From Rhizobium sp. SG_E_25_P2 (lineage in GTDB: Bacteria > Pseudomonadota > Alphaproteobacteria > Rhizobiales > Rhizobiaceae): DNA of 64,000 bases. The notes beneath the pieces were generated by a model. That model ran no database searches and was not told the origin of the DNA. It worked only from the letters and a program-made list of their open reading frames with translations. Positions 16,400-25,916 of the stretch are shown here, piece by piece. The translations under genes and the position numbers were made by a program. Numbering within the stretch: the stretch's first letter is position 1; the number at the start of each line of letters is the position of its first letter. The DNA lies in assembly GCF_029892285.1 (NCBI RefSeq), contig NZ_JARXVM010000020.1, positions 1-64,000 of the forward strand, in the 5' to 3' direction.

Positions 16400-17986
16400 T
16401 CAGTCCTTTCGAAGCGGGGCTTCGGGAGCCTCCGCGAGCATGTGCCAGATCGGGCGGAGCGCGGTCCGCGTCTGGCGGTAAGGGTCGAAGGCGCGGTCGA
16501 AACGCGCCGCAATCGCTGCATCCGGGGCTTCCACCGGCTTGAGGCAGGGGCTCACCCAGTCGGCGACGCAGGCCGCCATGTCGGGATAGACGCCGAGCGA
16601 CACGCAGGCGATCATCGCGGCGCCGGCCGCGCCGGCTTCCTCGCGGGTCGAGGTCTGCACGCCGGCGTTCAGCGCGCCGCCGAGAATGGCGCGCAGCGAC
16701 GCCGAGCGCGCGGCGCCGCCGGTCAGCCGCACCCGGTCGGGCGTCGGCCCCATCGCCGTGTAGCAATCGCGCGCCGCCATGGCGAGACCGTCGAACACGG
16801 CGCGGACGAGATCGCCGAAGCCGTGATTCATCGTCAGCCCCACCAGCGAGGCGCGCGCAGTCGCGTCCACGAACGGCCCGCGTTCACCGGCGTCGGAAAT
16901 ATAGGGATGGTAGAGGATCGGGTCCGACGTCGCGCCGGCGAGCCATGTGTCGAGATGGCCGAGCAACTCGCTCTTCGATTTCTCAACACCCATGCTTTTC
17001 AGAAGCCCCGAGGCCACCGAAATGATCCAGTCGATATTCAGCGTCGCCGCCATATTGGATTGCATCTGCGCATAGGCGCCGGGCACGGGCCAGCACATCG
17101 TGTAGCCGGTCTGGTCGGCGTTCAGCCAGACATCGTCCGGGCTTTCTGCGAAGCGCATATGCATGCCTGTGGAGCCGACGATCGAGCAGCCCGCCTGCAC
17201 GCCCGGCTCGTAAAGCCCGGCGCCGAGCGCGGTGCAGACCACGTCGACATAGCCGAGCACGACAGGCGTGCCCACGGGCAGGCCCGTCAGACGCGCCGCC
17301 TCCTCGGTCAGCGGATGATGCTTGGTCGCGCCGTCGACGATCTCCGGCAACAGGCTGCGCTTGTGGCGGAGATCGAGAAAATCGATCACCTCTTCGCTAT
17401 AGGCCCGTTTGCGGAAGTCGCCGAAGGTGAACACGGCTTCCGAAGGGTCGGTGGCGCGCTGGCCGGTCAGCTTGAAATAGAGCCAGTCCTTGCAGTGAAA
17501 GGTGGTGGTCACGCCGTCGAGCATGTCGGGGGCGTGTTCCAGCATCCATTTGAGCTGCGGTCCCTGCTGGCAGGCGGCGAGGCCCGAGCCGCAGGTCTGG
17601 TAGCGGGCGATGTCGCCGCTATCGCCACGCAGCCGGTCGACGATCGCGCCGGCGCGGGCATCGAGCCACAGCCAGCCCTTGCCGACAGGGTCGCCATCCG
17701 CATTGATCCGCCAGGTGCCGTCGCCTTGCGCTGTCACGGCAATGCCCGCCACGCGGTCTTTCAGATTGTCGATCTTGTTTGCGAGATCGGCGAGCGTGCG
17801 GGCCGTGTCCGCCCAGGTGCGGCTCATGTCCTGCACCCAGCCCGCACGCCCTTCCGCCTCGTAAACATTGGCGATCGACGCCACCGCCAGCTGGTTGCCG
17901 GCCAGATCGAAGGCGACGGATTTCAGCACCGACGTGCCTGCGTCGATGCCGATCACGATGTCGCGTCTCACCGCCCCGCCGCTCAT
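16400..17986 (-). CDS. eryA: Erythritol kinase-like FGGY kinase
   Basis: This 528-residue kinase has the size of Brucella EryA (about 520) and starts with the FGGY phosphate motif DIVIGIDAGTSVLKSVAFD. Other conserved segments are VTAQGDGTWRINADGDPV, GKGWLWLDARA and RLTGGAARSASLRAILG near the C-terminus. It is expected to phosphorylate erythritol, the first committed step after uptake. Its start overlaps the upstream ABC ATPase stop by 4 bp, coupling uptake with phosphorylation. Specificity for erythritol rather than another tetritol or pentitol is inferred from the neighbourhood. Confidence 0.85.
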   Translation of the reverse strand: MSGGAVRRDIVIGIDAGTSVLKSVAFDLAGNQLAVASIANVYEAEGRAGWVQDMSRTWADTARTLADLANKIDNLKDRVAGIAVTAQGDGTWRINADGDPVGKGWLWLDARAGAIVDRLRGDSGDIARYQTCGSGLAACQQGPQLKWMLEHAPDMLDGVTTTFHCKDWLYFKLTGQRATDPSEAVFTFGDFRKRAYSEEVIDFLDLRHKRSLLPEIVDGATKHHPLTEEAARLTGLPVGTPVVLGYVDVVCTALGAGLYEPGVQAGCSIVGSTGMHMRFAESPDDVWLNADQTGYTMCWPVPGAYAQMQSNMAATLNIDWIISVASGLLKSMGVEKSKSELLGHLDTWLAGATSDPILYHPYISDAGERGPFVDATARASLVGLTMNHGFGDLVRAVFDGLAMAARDCYTAMGPTPDRVRLTGGAARSASLRAILGGALNAGVQTSTREEAGAAGAAMIACVSLGVYPDMAACVADWVSPCLKPVEAPDAAIAARFDRAFDPYRQTRTALRPIWHMLAEAPEAPLRKD

Positions 17987-19107
17987 GCCAACTGATCTCC
18001 ATGCGAAATCGCCATACCCGTCTCGGCGTCGAACACATGCAGGCTTTTCGGCGCCAGATGGATGCGGATCGTTTCTCCCTGTTTCAGGCTCACCCGGTCA
18101 TGTTCGACCAGCACCATGGTCCCGCCGGCGAAATCGGCGGCGATATGGGTCTGGTCGCCCAGCCATTGATTGACCGCCACTTTCGCCGCCACGCCGTCAT
18201 CGGCGCGCTTGACCGCATAGGGACGGATGCCGATCGTGACGCGCTTGCGCTTGCCGAGCGCCGCAAGCACATCGGCCGAGAAGGCCGAGGCGGGATAATC
18301 GAGCCGCACCCCGTCGTCGAGCCCGAAGGACAGCACGCCGCCCTCGACCGCCACCGAGGCGGAAAACACATTCATCGGCGGCTCGCCGACAAAGGTGCCG
18401 GTGAACAGATTGGCGGGCCGCTCCTTGATCATCTCGGGCGTATCGAACTGCTGCAGCACGCCGCCTTCCATCACCGCGATCCGGTCGGCCAGCGCATTGG
18501 CTTCCGTCTGGTCATGGGTGACGAGGATGGCGGTCAGGCCGCGCTCCTTGATGTAATGCTTGATGCGGCCGCGCAGCACGGCGCGCAGCTGCGGCTCGAG
18601 CTGGCCCATCGGCTCGTCGAGCAGATGCAGGTCGGCGTCGCGGATCAGCGCCCGGCCGAGCGAGGCGCGTTGCTGCTGGCCGCCCGAAATCGAGCTTGGA
18701 TAGCGGCCGAGAATATCCTCGATCTCCAGCAGCTTGGCGATATAGGCGACCTTCTTCTCGACCTCGGCATTGGAGAGCCTGGCGGCTTTCAGCGCAAAGG
18801 CCATGTTCTCCTTCACCGTCAGCGGCGGATAGAGCGAATAGCCTTCAAACGCCATGGCGACATTGCGCTTGACCGGCGCCAGCATATGCACTTGCCGTCC
18901 GCCCAGCGAAATCTGTCCGCGCGACACGGCCTCAAAGCCGGCTATCATCCGGAGCGTCGAAGTCTTGCCGCAGCCGGACGAGCCGAGCAGCGCGATGATC
19001 TCGCCCTTCTTCACATCCATCGTCAGTTTCTTGACGGCATGCACGCCGTAATCCACGGGGCCGTAGAATTTGTCGACGCCGTCGATCCTGAGAGCGGTCT
19101 CCATCAT
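17983..19107 (-). CDS. Sugar/polyol ABC importer ATPase 2 (MalK-type)
   Basis: This 374-residue ATPase is of the carbohydrate importer class with an N-terminal nucleotide-binding domain and C-terminal TOBE/OB regulatory region. Walker A GSSGCGKTSTLRMI, signature ISGGQQQRASLGRALI and Walker B LHLLDEPMGQLEPQ are intact. It overlaps the first ATPase gene by 4 bp. Two ATPase genes with two permeases imply a heterodimeric ATPase, as in some rhizobial polyol importers (recalled MptABCDE-like arrangement). Confidence 0.9.
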   Translation of the reverse strand: MMETALRIDGVDKFYGPVDYGVHAVKKLTMDVKKGEIIALLGSSGCGKTSTLRMIAGFEAVSRGQISLGGRQVHMLAPVKRNVAMAFEGYSLYPPLTVKENMAFALKAARLSNAEVEKKVAYIAKLLEIEDILGRYPSSISGGQQQRASLGRALIRDADLHLLDEPMGQLEPQLRAVLRGRIKHYIKERGLTAILVTHDQTEANALADRIAVMEGGVLQQFDTPEMIKERPANLFTGTFVGEPPMNVFSASVAVEGGVLSFGLDDGVRLDYPASAFSADVLAALGKRKRVTIGIRPYAVKRADDGVAAKVAVNQWLGDQTHIAADFAGGTMVLVEHDRVSLKQGETIRIHLAPKSLHVFDAETGMAISHGDQLA

Positions 19108-20222
19108 GCCGCGACTCCCTGATGCTTATGGGCTTTGTCATTGTCGGACAGGCGCGCGCCCGTCGCCTTGTCGAACAGGAAGGACTGGCCGCCGTCGATG
19201 GCGATCGCCGCGCTTCCATGTGTCGGTCCCGGCGTTCCCGCCGGCCGCGACACCAGGATTTCCCGGGCGCGCGCCGTCAGCGCCAGCGTCACGGTCTTCT
19301 CGTTGAGCGGCGTTTCCGCCTCCACCGTGACAGGCACGGCGTTGTCAGCCGAGGGGTCGATAAAGCGCAGCGTCTCGGGCCGGAGGCCGAGAATGGCGGG
19401 CTTGCCCGCAGCGCTCTGCGCCACATGCGGCAGCGCCACGCGCACATTGGAGATCTCGCAATAGACGCCGCCCGCATCGCTTTTCGGCGTGACGTCAAGC
19501 AGGTTGATCGTCGGGTCGCCGAACAGCCGGGCGATCTCGACATTGGCGGGCCGCAGATAGATGTCCTCGGGCGCGCCGATCTGCTGGATCTTGCCATGCG
19601 CCATCACCGCGATGCGGTCGCCGAGCGCCATGGCTTCCTTATAGTCCTGCGTCACATAGATGGTGGTCGCGCCCTGGCGGGCCAGCACGCGCGGCAGCTC
19701 CAGCCGCATCTCGAAGCGGAGTTTGGCGTCGACATTGCGCAGCGGATCGTCGAGCAGCAACACCGGCGGCGAGCCGGCCAGCGCACGCGCCAGCGCCGTG
19801 CGCTGCTTCTGACCGTTCGACAACGCCTTGGGCCTGTGGGTCAGCACATGGTCGATCTTGAGAAGCTTGGCGACCTTTTCGACGCCCGCCTTGATGGCGC
19901 CGTCCTTTTCGCCGCGCGCCTCGAGCGGCGTGGCGATATTGGCAAACGCATCCATATGCGGAAACAGCGCGAAATTCTGAAACGCCATGCCGATGCCGCG
20001 ATATTCGGCGTCGAGATCGGTCACATCCTCGCCGCCGATCAGGATCTTGCCCTGATCGGGATCGATAACGCCGGCAATCAGCCTCAGCAGCACCGTCTTG
20101 CCGGCGCCGGAGGAGCCGAACAGCACGAGCCGTTCGCCCTCGGCAATGCTCAACGACAGATCGTCGATGACGGTATGCGTCTTGAAGCGCTTGGTGATGT
20201 TTTGAAGTTCGAGCGTGGCCAT
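19104..20222 (-). CDS. Sugar/polyol ABC importer ATPase 1 (MalK-type)
   Basis: This 372-residue protein is a paralogue of the next gene. Walker A is GSSGAGKTVLLRLI, Walker B is VLLLDDPLRNVDAKL and the H-loop region reads IYVTQDYKEAMAL. Two details differ from a canonical subunit. The signature is LSNGQKQRTALARAL (Gly to Asn). The residue after the Walker B Asp is Asp, not the usual catalytic Glu, and the switch His is Gln. One degenerate and one canonical subunit would fit a heterodimer with a single fully active site (inference). Confidence 0.88.
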   Translation of the reverse strand: MATLELQNITKRFKTHTVIDDLSLSIAEGERLVLFGSSGAGKTVLLRLIAGVIDPDQGKILIGGEDVTDLDAEYRGIGMAFQNFALFPHMDAFANIATPLEARGEKDGAIKAGVEKVAKLLKIDHVLTHRPKALSNGQKQRTALARALAGSPPVLLLDDPLRNVDAKLRFEMRLELPRVLARQGATTIYVTQDYKEAMALGDRIAVMAHGKIQQIGAPEDIYLRPANVEIARLFGDPTINLLDVTPKSDAGGVYCEISNVRVALPHVAQSAAGKPAILGLRPETLRFIDPSADNAVPVTVEAETPLNEKTVTLALTARAREILVSRPAGTPGPTHGSAAIAIDGGQSFLFDKATGARLSDNDKAHKHQGVAA

Positions 20223-20225
20223 GAT

Positions 20226-21083
20226 TTATCCTTTCACCGCGCCGAGCGACAGGCCTTCGACGAGGTAGCGCTGGGCGTAGAGCGCAAGCGCAAGCGTCGG
20301 CGCGATCGACAACACGATGGCTGCGGCGATCTGGCCGTATTGAATGCCGGAGGCGGTGACGAAGGCCAGCGCCCCCACCGTCACCGGCTGCTTGTCGGCG
20401 GACGCCAGCACCAGCGCAAAGACGAAATTGTTCCAGGCAAAGATGAAGGCGAGCAGGCCAGCCGCCGCAATGCCGGGACCTGCGAGCGGCAGCGCAATCT
20501 TGCGGAAGGTCGCGAACCAGCCGTGACCGGCGATGCGATAGGCGTATTCGACATCCGCCGAGATGTCCTCGAAATAACCGCGCACGATCCAGAGGATCAG
20601 CGGCAGGCAGATCAGCTGATAGACCCAGATCAGGCCGATATAGGTGTTGGCGAGCCCCATCCACTGGAAATACTGGGTCAGCGGCAAGAGCACGAGCAGC
20701 GGCGGCGCGAAGCGGAAGGACAGAAGCGTAAACGCGATGTCCTCCGAGCCCCGGAACTTGTGGCGCGCAAAGGCATAGGCCGCGGGCACGCCGAGCAGCA
20801 GCGCCACCGCCACCGAGGCGGTCGACAACAGCACGGAATTACCGAGATTGCGCATGAAGGCGATGTCGAGCGTGCCGGCGTTGGAGACCAGCTTGCCGGT
20901 GATCAGCGCCTGGTAATTCTCGAGCGTCGGCGAGAACACCACTTTCGGCGGGATCGACAGGATGGTCTCATTGGTCTGGAAGCTCATCATGAAGATCCAC
21001 AGGATCGGGAACATGAAGAAGATCACGACGAGGGTGAGCGCAATGCCGCGCAAGATGCGTTCGATGGGGGAGGTGGTTTCCAT
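20226..21083 (-). CDS. ABC polyol importer permease (MalG-type)
   Basis: This 285-residue permease has about six hydrophobic segments and the binding-protein-dependent transport EAA-like loop near the C-terminal third (EYAYRIAGHGWFATFRKIALP). It pairs with the MalF-type permease encoded 9 bp upstream and lies 3 bp before the first ATPase gene. It forms half of the channel for the solute delivered by the 22.2-23.7 kb binding protein. Confidence 0.9.
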   Translation of the reverse strand: METTSPIERILRGIALTLVVIFFMFPILWIFMMSFQTNETILSIPPKVVFSPTLENYQALITGKLVSNAGTLDIAFMRNLGNSVLLSTASVAVALLLGVPAAYAFARHKFRGSEDIAFTLLSFRFAPPLLVLLPLTQYFQWMGLANTYIGLIWVYQLICLPLILWIVRGYFEDISADVEYAYRIAGHGWFATFRKIALPLAGPGIAAAGLLAFIFAWNNFVFALVLASADKQPVTVGALAFVTASGIQYGQIAAAIVLSIAPTLALALYAQRYLVEGLSLGAVKG

Positions 21084-21092
21084 GATCGAGCC

Positions 21093-22028
21093 TCACGCTT
21101 CGCCGCGCGCGCGTTCGCGCAGCCGCAGCCAGTTCTTGATGAAGAGGTTGGAGAGGAAATAGGTGATGGCCCAGAGGATGATCATCAGCGCCGCCGAGCG
21201 TCCGACATTGGTCGCCTGGAAGAAGTTGAGATAGGCCTCGACCTGGAACACCGTCAGCGTGTCGCCGGGCCCCCCTTGGGTCATCGCATAGATGATGTCG
21301 AATTGCTGGATGCTGTCGAGCAGCCGGAACAACGTCGCCGTCAGGATATAGGGCGTCAGCATCGGCAGCGTGATGCGGAAGAACACGAAGCTGCGCGGCA
21401 CGCCGTCAAGCGCCGCCGCCTCGAAAGGCTGGGTCGGCAGCGAGCGCAGGCCGGCCAGAAGCAGGATCATGATGAAGGGCGTATAGACCCAGATATCGAC
21501 GAGCACGACGGTGAACAGCGCCGTCGACGGCGAGGACGCCCAGCGGAAATCCGACAGTCCGATCAGGCTCGCGCCATAAGAGAGAATGCCGAAGCCCGGA
21601 TTGGTCATCAGCTTCCACATCAGCGCGGCCAGCGCCGGCGCGGTCATCAGCGGCAGCAGCAGCATGATCGAGATGAAATTGTTCACGGTCGAACGCTTCT
21701 GCAACAGCAGCGCGATGGCGAGGCCGAGCAGCAGTTCAAGCACGACCGTCAGCCCGGCATAGACGAGCGAGATCTTCAGCGTGTTCCAGAAGCTCGGATC
21801 GGTGAAGAAATTGAGGTAATTTTCGCCCCAGTTGAATTTCCGCGCCCAGGGCTGCGACAGCCGGTAGCGCTGGAAGGAACTGACCACTGCGGTGAAAAAG
21901 GGAATGAGAATCCCGATGCAGACCAGCAGCGCGGGCAAGCTCAGCACATAGGGCAGGACGCGTTTTGAGATCCTGAAGCCCGATGGGGCCCGTTTTGCGG
22001 CGACTGTCTCGGCCATGTTTCGCTCCAT
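21093..22028 (-). CDS. ABC polyol importer permease (MalF-type)
   Basis: This 311-residue permease has six or more hydrophobic segments and the EAA-like loop FEAAALDGVPRSFVFFRITLP, which docks on the ATPases. The start is taken at 22028, the longest start consistent with the spacing. Two further Met codons within five residues are equally usable. It follows the binding-protein gene after a 178 bp gap containing a strong hairpin. Confidence 0.9.
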   Translation of the reverse strand: MERNMAETVAAKRAPSGFRISKRVLPYVLSLPALLVCIGILIPFFTAVVSSFQRYRLSQPWARKFNWGENYLNFFTDPSFWNTLKISLVYAGLTVVLELLLGLAIALLLQKRSTVNNFISIMLLLPLMTAPALAALMWKLMTNPGFGILSYGASLIGLSDFRWASSPSTALFTVVLVDIWVYTPFIMILLLAGLRSLPTQPFEAAALDGVPRSFVFFRITLPMLTPYILTATLFRLLDSIQQFDIIYAMTQGGPGDTLTVFQVEAYLNFFQATNVGRSAALMIILWAITYFLSNLFIKNWLRLRERARGEA

Positions 22029-22097
22029 TGTCTTGGAGTGTTTTCATCATTGGATGGACGGATTGCTCCGCCCATCGCGCATGTTCTGAAAGGGAAA

Positions 22098-22128
22098 GCG
22101 GCCGGGCCAGGGAGAACAACCCGGCCGC
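22098..22128 (-). other. Strong intercistronic hairpin between binding protein and permease genes
   Basis: Perfect 9 bp GC arms (GCGGCCGGG at 22098-22106, complement at 22120-22128) surround a 13-base loop, with no U-run. Such structures between a binding-protein gene and its permease genes usually stabilise the upstream mRNA and raise binding-protein levels. That role here is inference from position. Confidence 0.6.
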
Positions 22129-22206
22129 CTGCGGGGCGCGACGCTAGAGAAGATCTACGATCGCGAAAGGGCGCCCCGCTTTGGAGCCCTTCTGGGGTGC
22201 TTGTGA

Positions 22207-23652
22207 TCAGCCGAGACCGGCTTCCTGCAGCTGCTTGTCGATCGACTGCGCCAGCTGATCGAGGCCTTCGTCGACAGGCACTTCCTTGGCCACCATCTTC
22301 TGCAGCGTCGCCGCCCATTCGGTCGTCACGTCGAAGAACAGCGGCTGGGCCGTGAACTTGATCGAGGCGCCCGGAGCCGACTTGTCATGCATTTCGACAT
22401 AGCCGGGATAGGACTTGTTGAGCCGCTCGGTGAACATCGGGTCGGCCCAGACCTTCTTGCGGACGGGGTTGACGAAGTCCATTTTGGTCGCGCCGAAGAT
22501 GGCGTGTTCCAGACCCGTCGCCCATTGCAGGAAGTACCAGGTGGCGTCCTTGTCCTTGGAGAAGTTGGACATGGCCAGCGACCAGATCCAGATGTTCGGC
22601 GTCGGACCTTCAGCCGCCGGATTGGCCGCAAACGGCGCATAAGCCAGCTGACCCTTCATCTTGTTGTCGCCGCCATTCATGAAGTAGCCGAGAATATCGG
22701 CGTCGTAGATCATGGCGGAGGCGCCGGCGCCGAGATCGGTGCCGACCTGATACCAGGTGTAGGTCGACCAGTCTTTCGGGCCGCTGTCCTGGATCATCTG
22801 CACCCATTTGGAGTGGAAATCCTTGGACTCCTTGGTGTTCATCGCCGCCGACAGCTTGCCGTCAGCCGAGACGTTCAGGTCCTTCTGGCCGAAATTGGCG
22901 TAGCCCGACAGGAAGCCCGGATGGATGGTCGCCCAGGAGCGCGAGCCGCGCACGCCGATGCCGTAGACGCCGCCGCCGATGTCCTTGCTCAGCTTGGCTG
23001 CGGTGTCGAGCATTTCGTCGATATTGGTCGGAACCTTGGCGCCGACCTTGTCGAACATCGCCTTGTTATAGGAGAGGTTGTTCTGCTCGTAGCCCCACGG
23101 AATGCACCACTGCTTGGCGTCGTCGGAGCCGAGCGCGCCGCCGGGCGTGCCGTTCCAGGCGCAGGAGTTCTTGACGCCGGGCAGGAAGTCGTCCCAGCCA
23201 TAGTTCGGGTTGGTCTTGGCGGGATCGTTGATCCATTCCTTGAGATCGGTGATCCAGCCGGCCGGGCCATAGGTCCAGGTCATATAGGCGCCGGTCATGA
23301 AGGCGTCATATTCGCTGGAGCCCGACGACAGCGCCGCCGTGACCTTGTCGAAATAGACATCTTCCGGGAACACGTCATAGGTGACGTTGATGCCGGTCAT
23401 GTCGGTGAAGGTCTTGAGGTTGGCGATCATCGCATCGGCGTAAGGATGCTTGTTGAGCAACAGCTTGAGCGACTTGCCCGAATGCGCCTTCCAGTCGAAG
23501 TCGGCGGCCAGCGCCTCGCTCTGCATCATGCCCATCAGCATGCCGGCGGTTCCCGCGGTCACGCCCAGTGCGCCCAAGCCCTTCAACAGGCCGCGACGGT
23601 CCACCTGGCCGCGCAGGAAGGCGTCGATCAGATCCTTTTCCTTCTCATGCAT
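22207..23652 (-). CDS. ABC importer solute-binding protein, Tat-type signal
   Basis: This protein of about 481 residues captures the polyol in the periplasm. The N-terminus MHEKEKDLIDAFLRGQ is followed by a DRRGLLKGLGALG twin-arginine-like motif, a hydrophobic stretch and a likely cleavage after EALA. The start at 23652 follows GGAGGAG. The mature part has the extracellular solute-binding family 1 layout. It is the first transport gene downstream of the EryD-like regulator. Tat rather than Sec export is inferred from the RR motif. Confidence 0.88.
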   Translation of the reverse strand: MHEKEKDLIDAFLRGQVDRRGLLKGLGALGVTAGTAGMLMGMMQSEALAADFDWKAHSGKSLKLLLNKHPYADAMIANLKTFTDMTGINVTYDVFPEDVYFDKVTAALSSGSSEYDAFMTGAYMTWTYGPAGWITDLKEWINDPAKTNPNYGWDDFLPGVKNSCAWNGTPGGALGSDDAKQWCIPWGYEQNNLSYNKAMFDKVGAKVPTNIDEMLDTAAKLSKDIGGGVYGIGVRGSRSWATIHPGFLSGYANFGQKDLNVSADGKLSAAMNTKESKDFHSKWVQMIQDSGPKDWSTYTWYQVGTDLGAGASAMIYDADILGYFMNGGDNKMKGQLAYAPFAANPAAEGPTPNIWIWSLAMSNFSKDKDATWYFLQWATGLEHAIFGATKMDFVNPVRKKVWADPMFTERLNKSYPGYVEMHDKSAPGASIKFTAQPLFFDVTTEWAATLQKMVAKEVPVDEGLDQLAQSIDKQLQEAGLG

Positions 23653-23772
23653 ATCCGTATCTCCTCCACGAGTTGGGTGTCTCCTCGGCTCTGTCGAGCC
23701 ATACCGGCCACCCTGACCGGTAATTCCTCCGTCCATCCGCCCCGCTCTCCTCAGCGGCGCGGACGAGAAACC

Positions 23773-24741
23773 TTAAGTCCCGTCGGCCATCAGTTCGACC
23801 GCAGTCCGCTCATCGGTGATGAGGCCGGACAGAAATCCGCTTTTGAGCACGGCGCGGGTCGCCCGCGCCTTGTGCTTGCCGCCCGCCACCGCCACGATGC
23901 GGCGGTTCTTCAGCGCCTCGCGCGACAAAGTGAAGGTGCGGTTCGACAGCATGGTCTCGACCGGACGCCCCTCGGCGTCAAAGAAATGGCCGAGCATTTC
24001 GCCCACCGCGCCGGCATGCTTGATTTCCTCGATCTCGCTCGTCTCGATCATGCCGGTGGAAACCAGCGACGCCTCGCGCTCGGCTGTGCCGATGCCGACC
24101 AGCAGCAGATCGGCGCTGTTGGCGAGGTTGAACACGTCGAGCACGCCGCGCTGTGAAAACAGCACGTCGCGGTCTTCCACCGTATTGGCGAAGAAGGGCA
24201 CGGGCATGACATAGGCTTCCGCCGCCACGCGCTCGGCGAGCCTGTGGATCACATCATGCGGATTGGCCGAGAATTTGCGGGTGAGGCCGCCAAGCAGCGA
24301 CACGAAGCGCGCTTTGGTATTGGCCATGCGCGGCAGGTAATCGACGCAGGCCGCCAGCGTCCGGCCATGGCCGACGCCGATCAGCTTGGTCTCGCCGCTT
24401 TCGATCTCGCGCTTGAGAAATTGCGCGCCTGAAATACCGAGCGCCTTGAGCGGCAGCTCGTCGCTGTCGAAATCGGGCGCGACTTCGCAATAACTGAGGC
24501 CGAAGCGTTCGCAAAGCTTCTGTTCAAGCTCGACGCATTCCGACACGTCGGAGTCGATATAGACCTTCACCAGACCTTCCTGGTTGGCCTTCATGATCAG
24601 CCGATGGGCTTTGAGAGAGGTGAGGCCCAGCCGTTTGGCGACTTCGGCCTGGGTCAGGCCGCCGGCGTAATGCAGCCAGGCGGCGCGTGTCGCCATGCTG
24701 GTCTCGTCGTCGCGAAAGCCGCCTGTCGCCGATAGGGCCAT
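23773..24741 (-). CDS. eryD: EryD-like SorC-family transcriptional regulator
   Basis: This 322-residue regulator has an N-terminal helix-turn-helix (LTQAEVAKRLGLTSLKAHRLI) and a C-terminal sugar-phosphate-sensing domain (KLIGVGHGRTLAACV, FVSLLGGLTRKF). Size and family match Brucella EryD, the repressor of the ery operon relieved by erythritol. It heads the minus-strand operon and faces the tpi-like gene across a 373 bp AT-rich control region, so it may control both transcripts. Confidence 0.85.
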   Translation of the reverse strand: MALSATGGFRDDETSMATRAAWLHYAGGLTQAEVAKRLGLTSLKAHRLIMKANQEGLVKVYIDSDVSECVELEQKLCERFGLSYCEVAPDFDSDELPLKALGISGAQFLKREIESGETKLIGVGHGRTLAACVDYLPRMANTKARFVSLLGGLTRKFSANPHDVIHRLAERVAAEAYVMPVPFFANTVEDRDVLFSQRGVLDVFNLANSADLLLVGIGTAEREASLVSTGMIETSEIEEIKHAGAVGEMLGHFFDAEGRPVETMLSNRTFTLSREALKNRRIVAVAGGKHKARATRAVLKSGFLSGLITDERTAVELMADGT

Positions 24742-25114
24742 GCTGTCTGTCTCTCCTCCTGCCGGCCTTCCGATCGCTCGGTTTAGCTGCGCTGCATCTG
24801 CTGCAGTGCGTGATATTTTTTTATCTGGCCGAAAAAAATTTCACGAAAGAATTTTCACGTTCTGAAATTTTTGTCAATGGCGCTTTCGTCTCGTCACAGA
24901 GGAATGTTGTTTTGCGCTGCGTCAGGAAATGCGGCGCCGCAGCGAAAGAATGATCGTCAAATGGGTGAAAAACAGCGCTTCCCAGCCAGAGCGGTCAGCG
25001 CCGGTCTGTGTGATGTCGGCTTCAAATCTAACATTTCGAGCAATCAATATCACATCGTGATGTTGCATTGCCTGTTGCTGGTGTTATGTTCGCCGCGAAA
25101 TCACGGAGGCATGC
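24742..25114. promoter_or_regulatory. Divergent control region, eryD / tpi-like
   Basis: This AT-rich 373 bp stretch contrasts with the GC-rich genes around it. It contains two TTTCACG repeats near 24839 and 24854, an A/T-rich block around 24809-24880 and a palindrome ATCAC-ATC-GTGAT (25049-25061). A promoter-like TTGCAT (25063) with TATGTT (25085) is spaced 16 bp ahead of the tpi-like gene. EryD binding in this region is likely but not demonstrated. Confidence 0.45.
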
Positions 25115-25885
25115 ATGCGCACAGTCTGGGTCGGAACCAGCTTCAAGATGAACAAGACGCTCAGCGAGGCCCTGGCCTTCGCCGAGGCGCTGGCGGCAAG
25201 CGATGCGGCGCGTGATCCGCGCATCCAACGTTTCGTCATTCCGCCCTTTACCGCCGTCCGCGAGGTCAAGGCGCGGCTGAAAGACACGTCCGTCAAGGTC
25301 GGCGCGCAGAACATGCATTGGGACGATCACGGCGCCTGGACGGGAGAAATCTCGCCGCTGATGCTGAGTGATTGCGGCCTCGATCTCGTCGAGCTCGGCC
25401 ATAGCGAGCGCCGTGAGCATTTCGGCGAAACCGACCGCACGGTCGGATTGAAAACCGCAGCCGCCGTCCGCCACGGCCTAACGCCACTCATTTGTATCGG
25501 CGAGACTTTATCCGAGCGCGAAGCCGGCCTTGCCGACGAAGTGCTGAAGCGCCAGGTCGAAGGTGCGCTGTCAGGCCTGGAAGGCGAGGGCAGGGCGGCG
25601 CCCGTGCTGCTCGCCTATGAGCCGGTCTGGGCCATCGGCGTCAACGGCATTCCCGCCACCGCCGATTACGCCGACGCCCGCCACGCCCGCATCGCCGAGG
25701 TCGCGCGCAACGCTTTGGGCCGCGACGTGCCCGTTCTCTATGGCGGCAGCGTCAATCCCGGCAATTGCGCCGAGCTGATCGCCCAGCCGCATATCGACGG
25801 CCTGTTCATCGGCCGCTCCGCCTGGGAGGCGGAGGGCTATCTCGACATTCTCGCCCGCGTCGCCAAAGCGCTCGACGCGGCCTGA
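25115..25885 (+). CDS. Triosephosphate isomerase-like, tetrulose-phosphate isomerase candidate
   Basis: This 256-residue TIM barrel of the TpiA family retains key residues: the N-terminal Asn-Lys (TSFKMNKTL), catalytic His ([10 protein letters not shown]), catalytic Glu ([13 protein letters not shown]) and phosphate loop ([10 protein letters not shown]). In Brucella and Sinorhizobium a tpi paralogue beside the ery genes (EryH/TpiB) isomerises a tetrulose phosphate, so that role is likelier than glycolysis here. ATG at 25111 and 25115 share GGAGG at 25105; only 25115 is in frame. It is followed by rpiB in the same operon. Confidence 0.85.
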   Translation: MRTVWVGTSFKMNKTLSEALAFAEALAASDAARDPRIQRFVIPPFTAVREVKARLKDTSVKVGAQNMHWDDHGAWTGEISPLMLSDCGLDLVELGHSERREHFGETDRTVGLKTAAAVRHGLTPLICIGETLSEREAGLADEVLKRQVEGALSGLEGEGRAAPVLLAYEPVWAIGVNGIPATADYADARHARIAEVARNALGRDVPVLYGGSVNPGNCAELIAQPHIDGLFIGRSAWEAEGYLDILARVAKALDAA

Positions 25886-25916
25886 CGCTTCTCACCCCAA
25901 CTCAATGGAGACCGCC

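Noticed and set aside
19122-21968. A 948-codon open frame on the plus strand opposite the importer genes
   Set aside because: It lies antisense to four well-supported ABC genes, is rich in Arg/His/Gln from GC-rich codon shadowing and has no recognisable domain.
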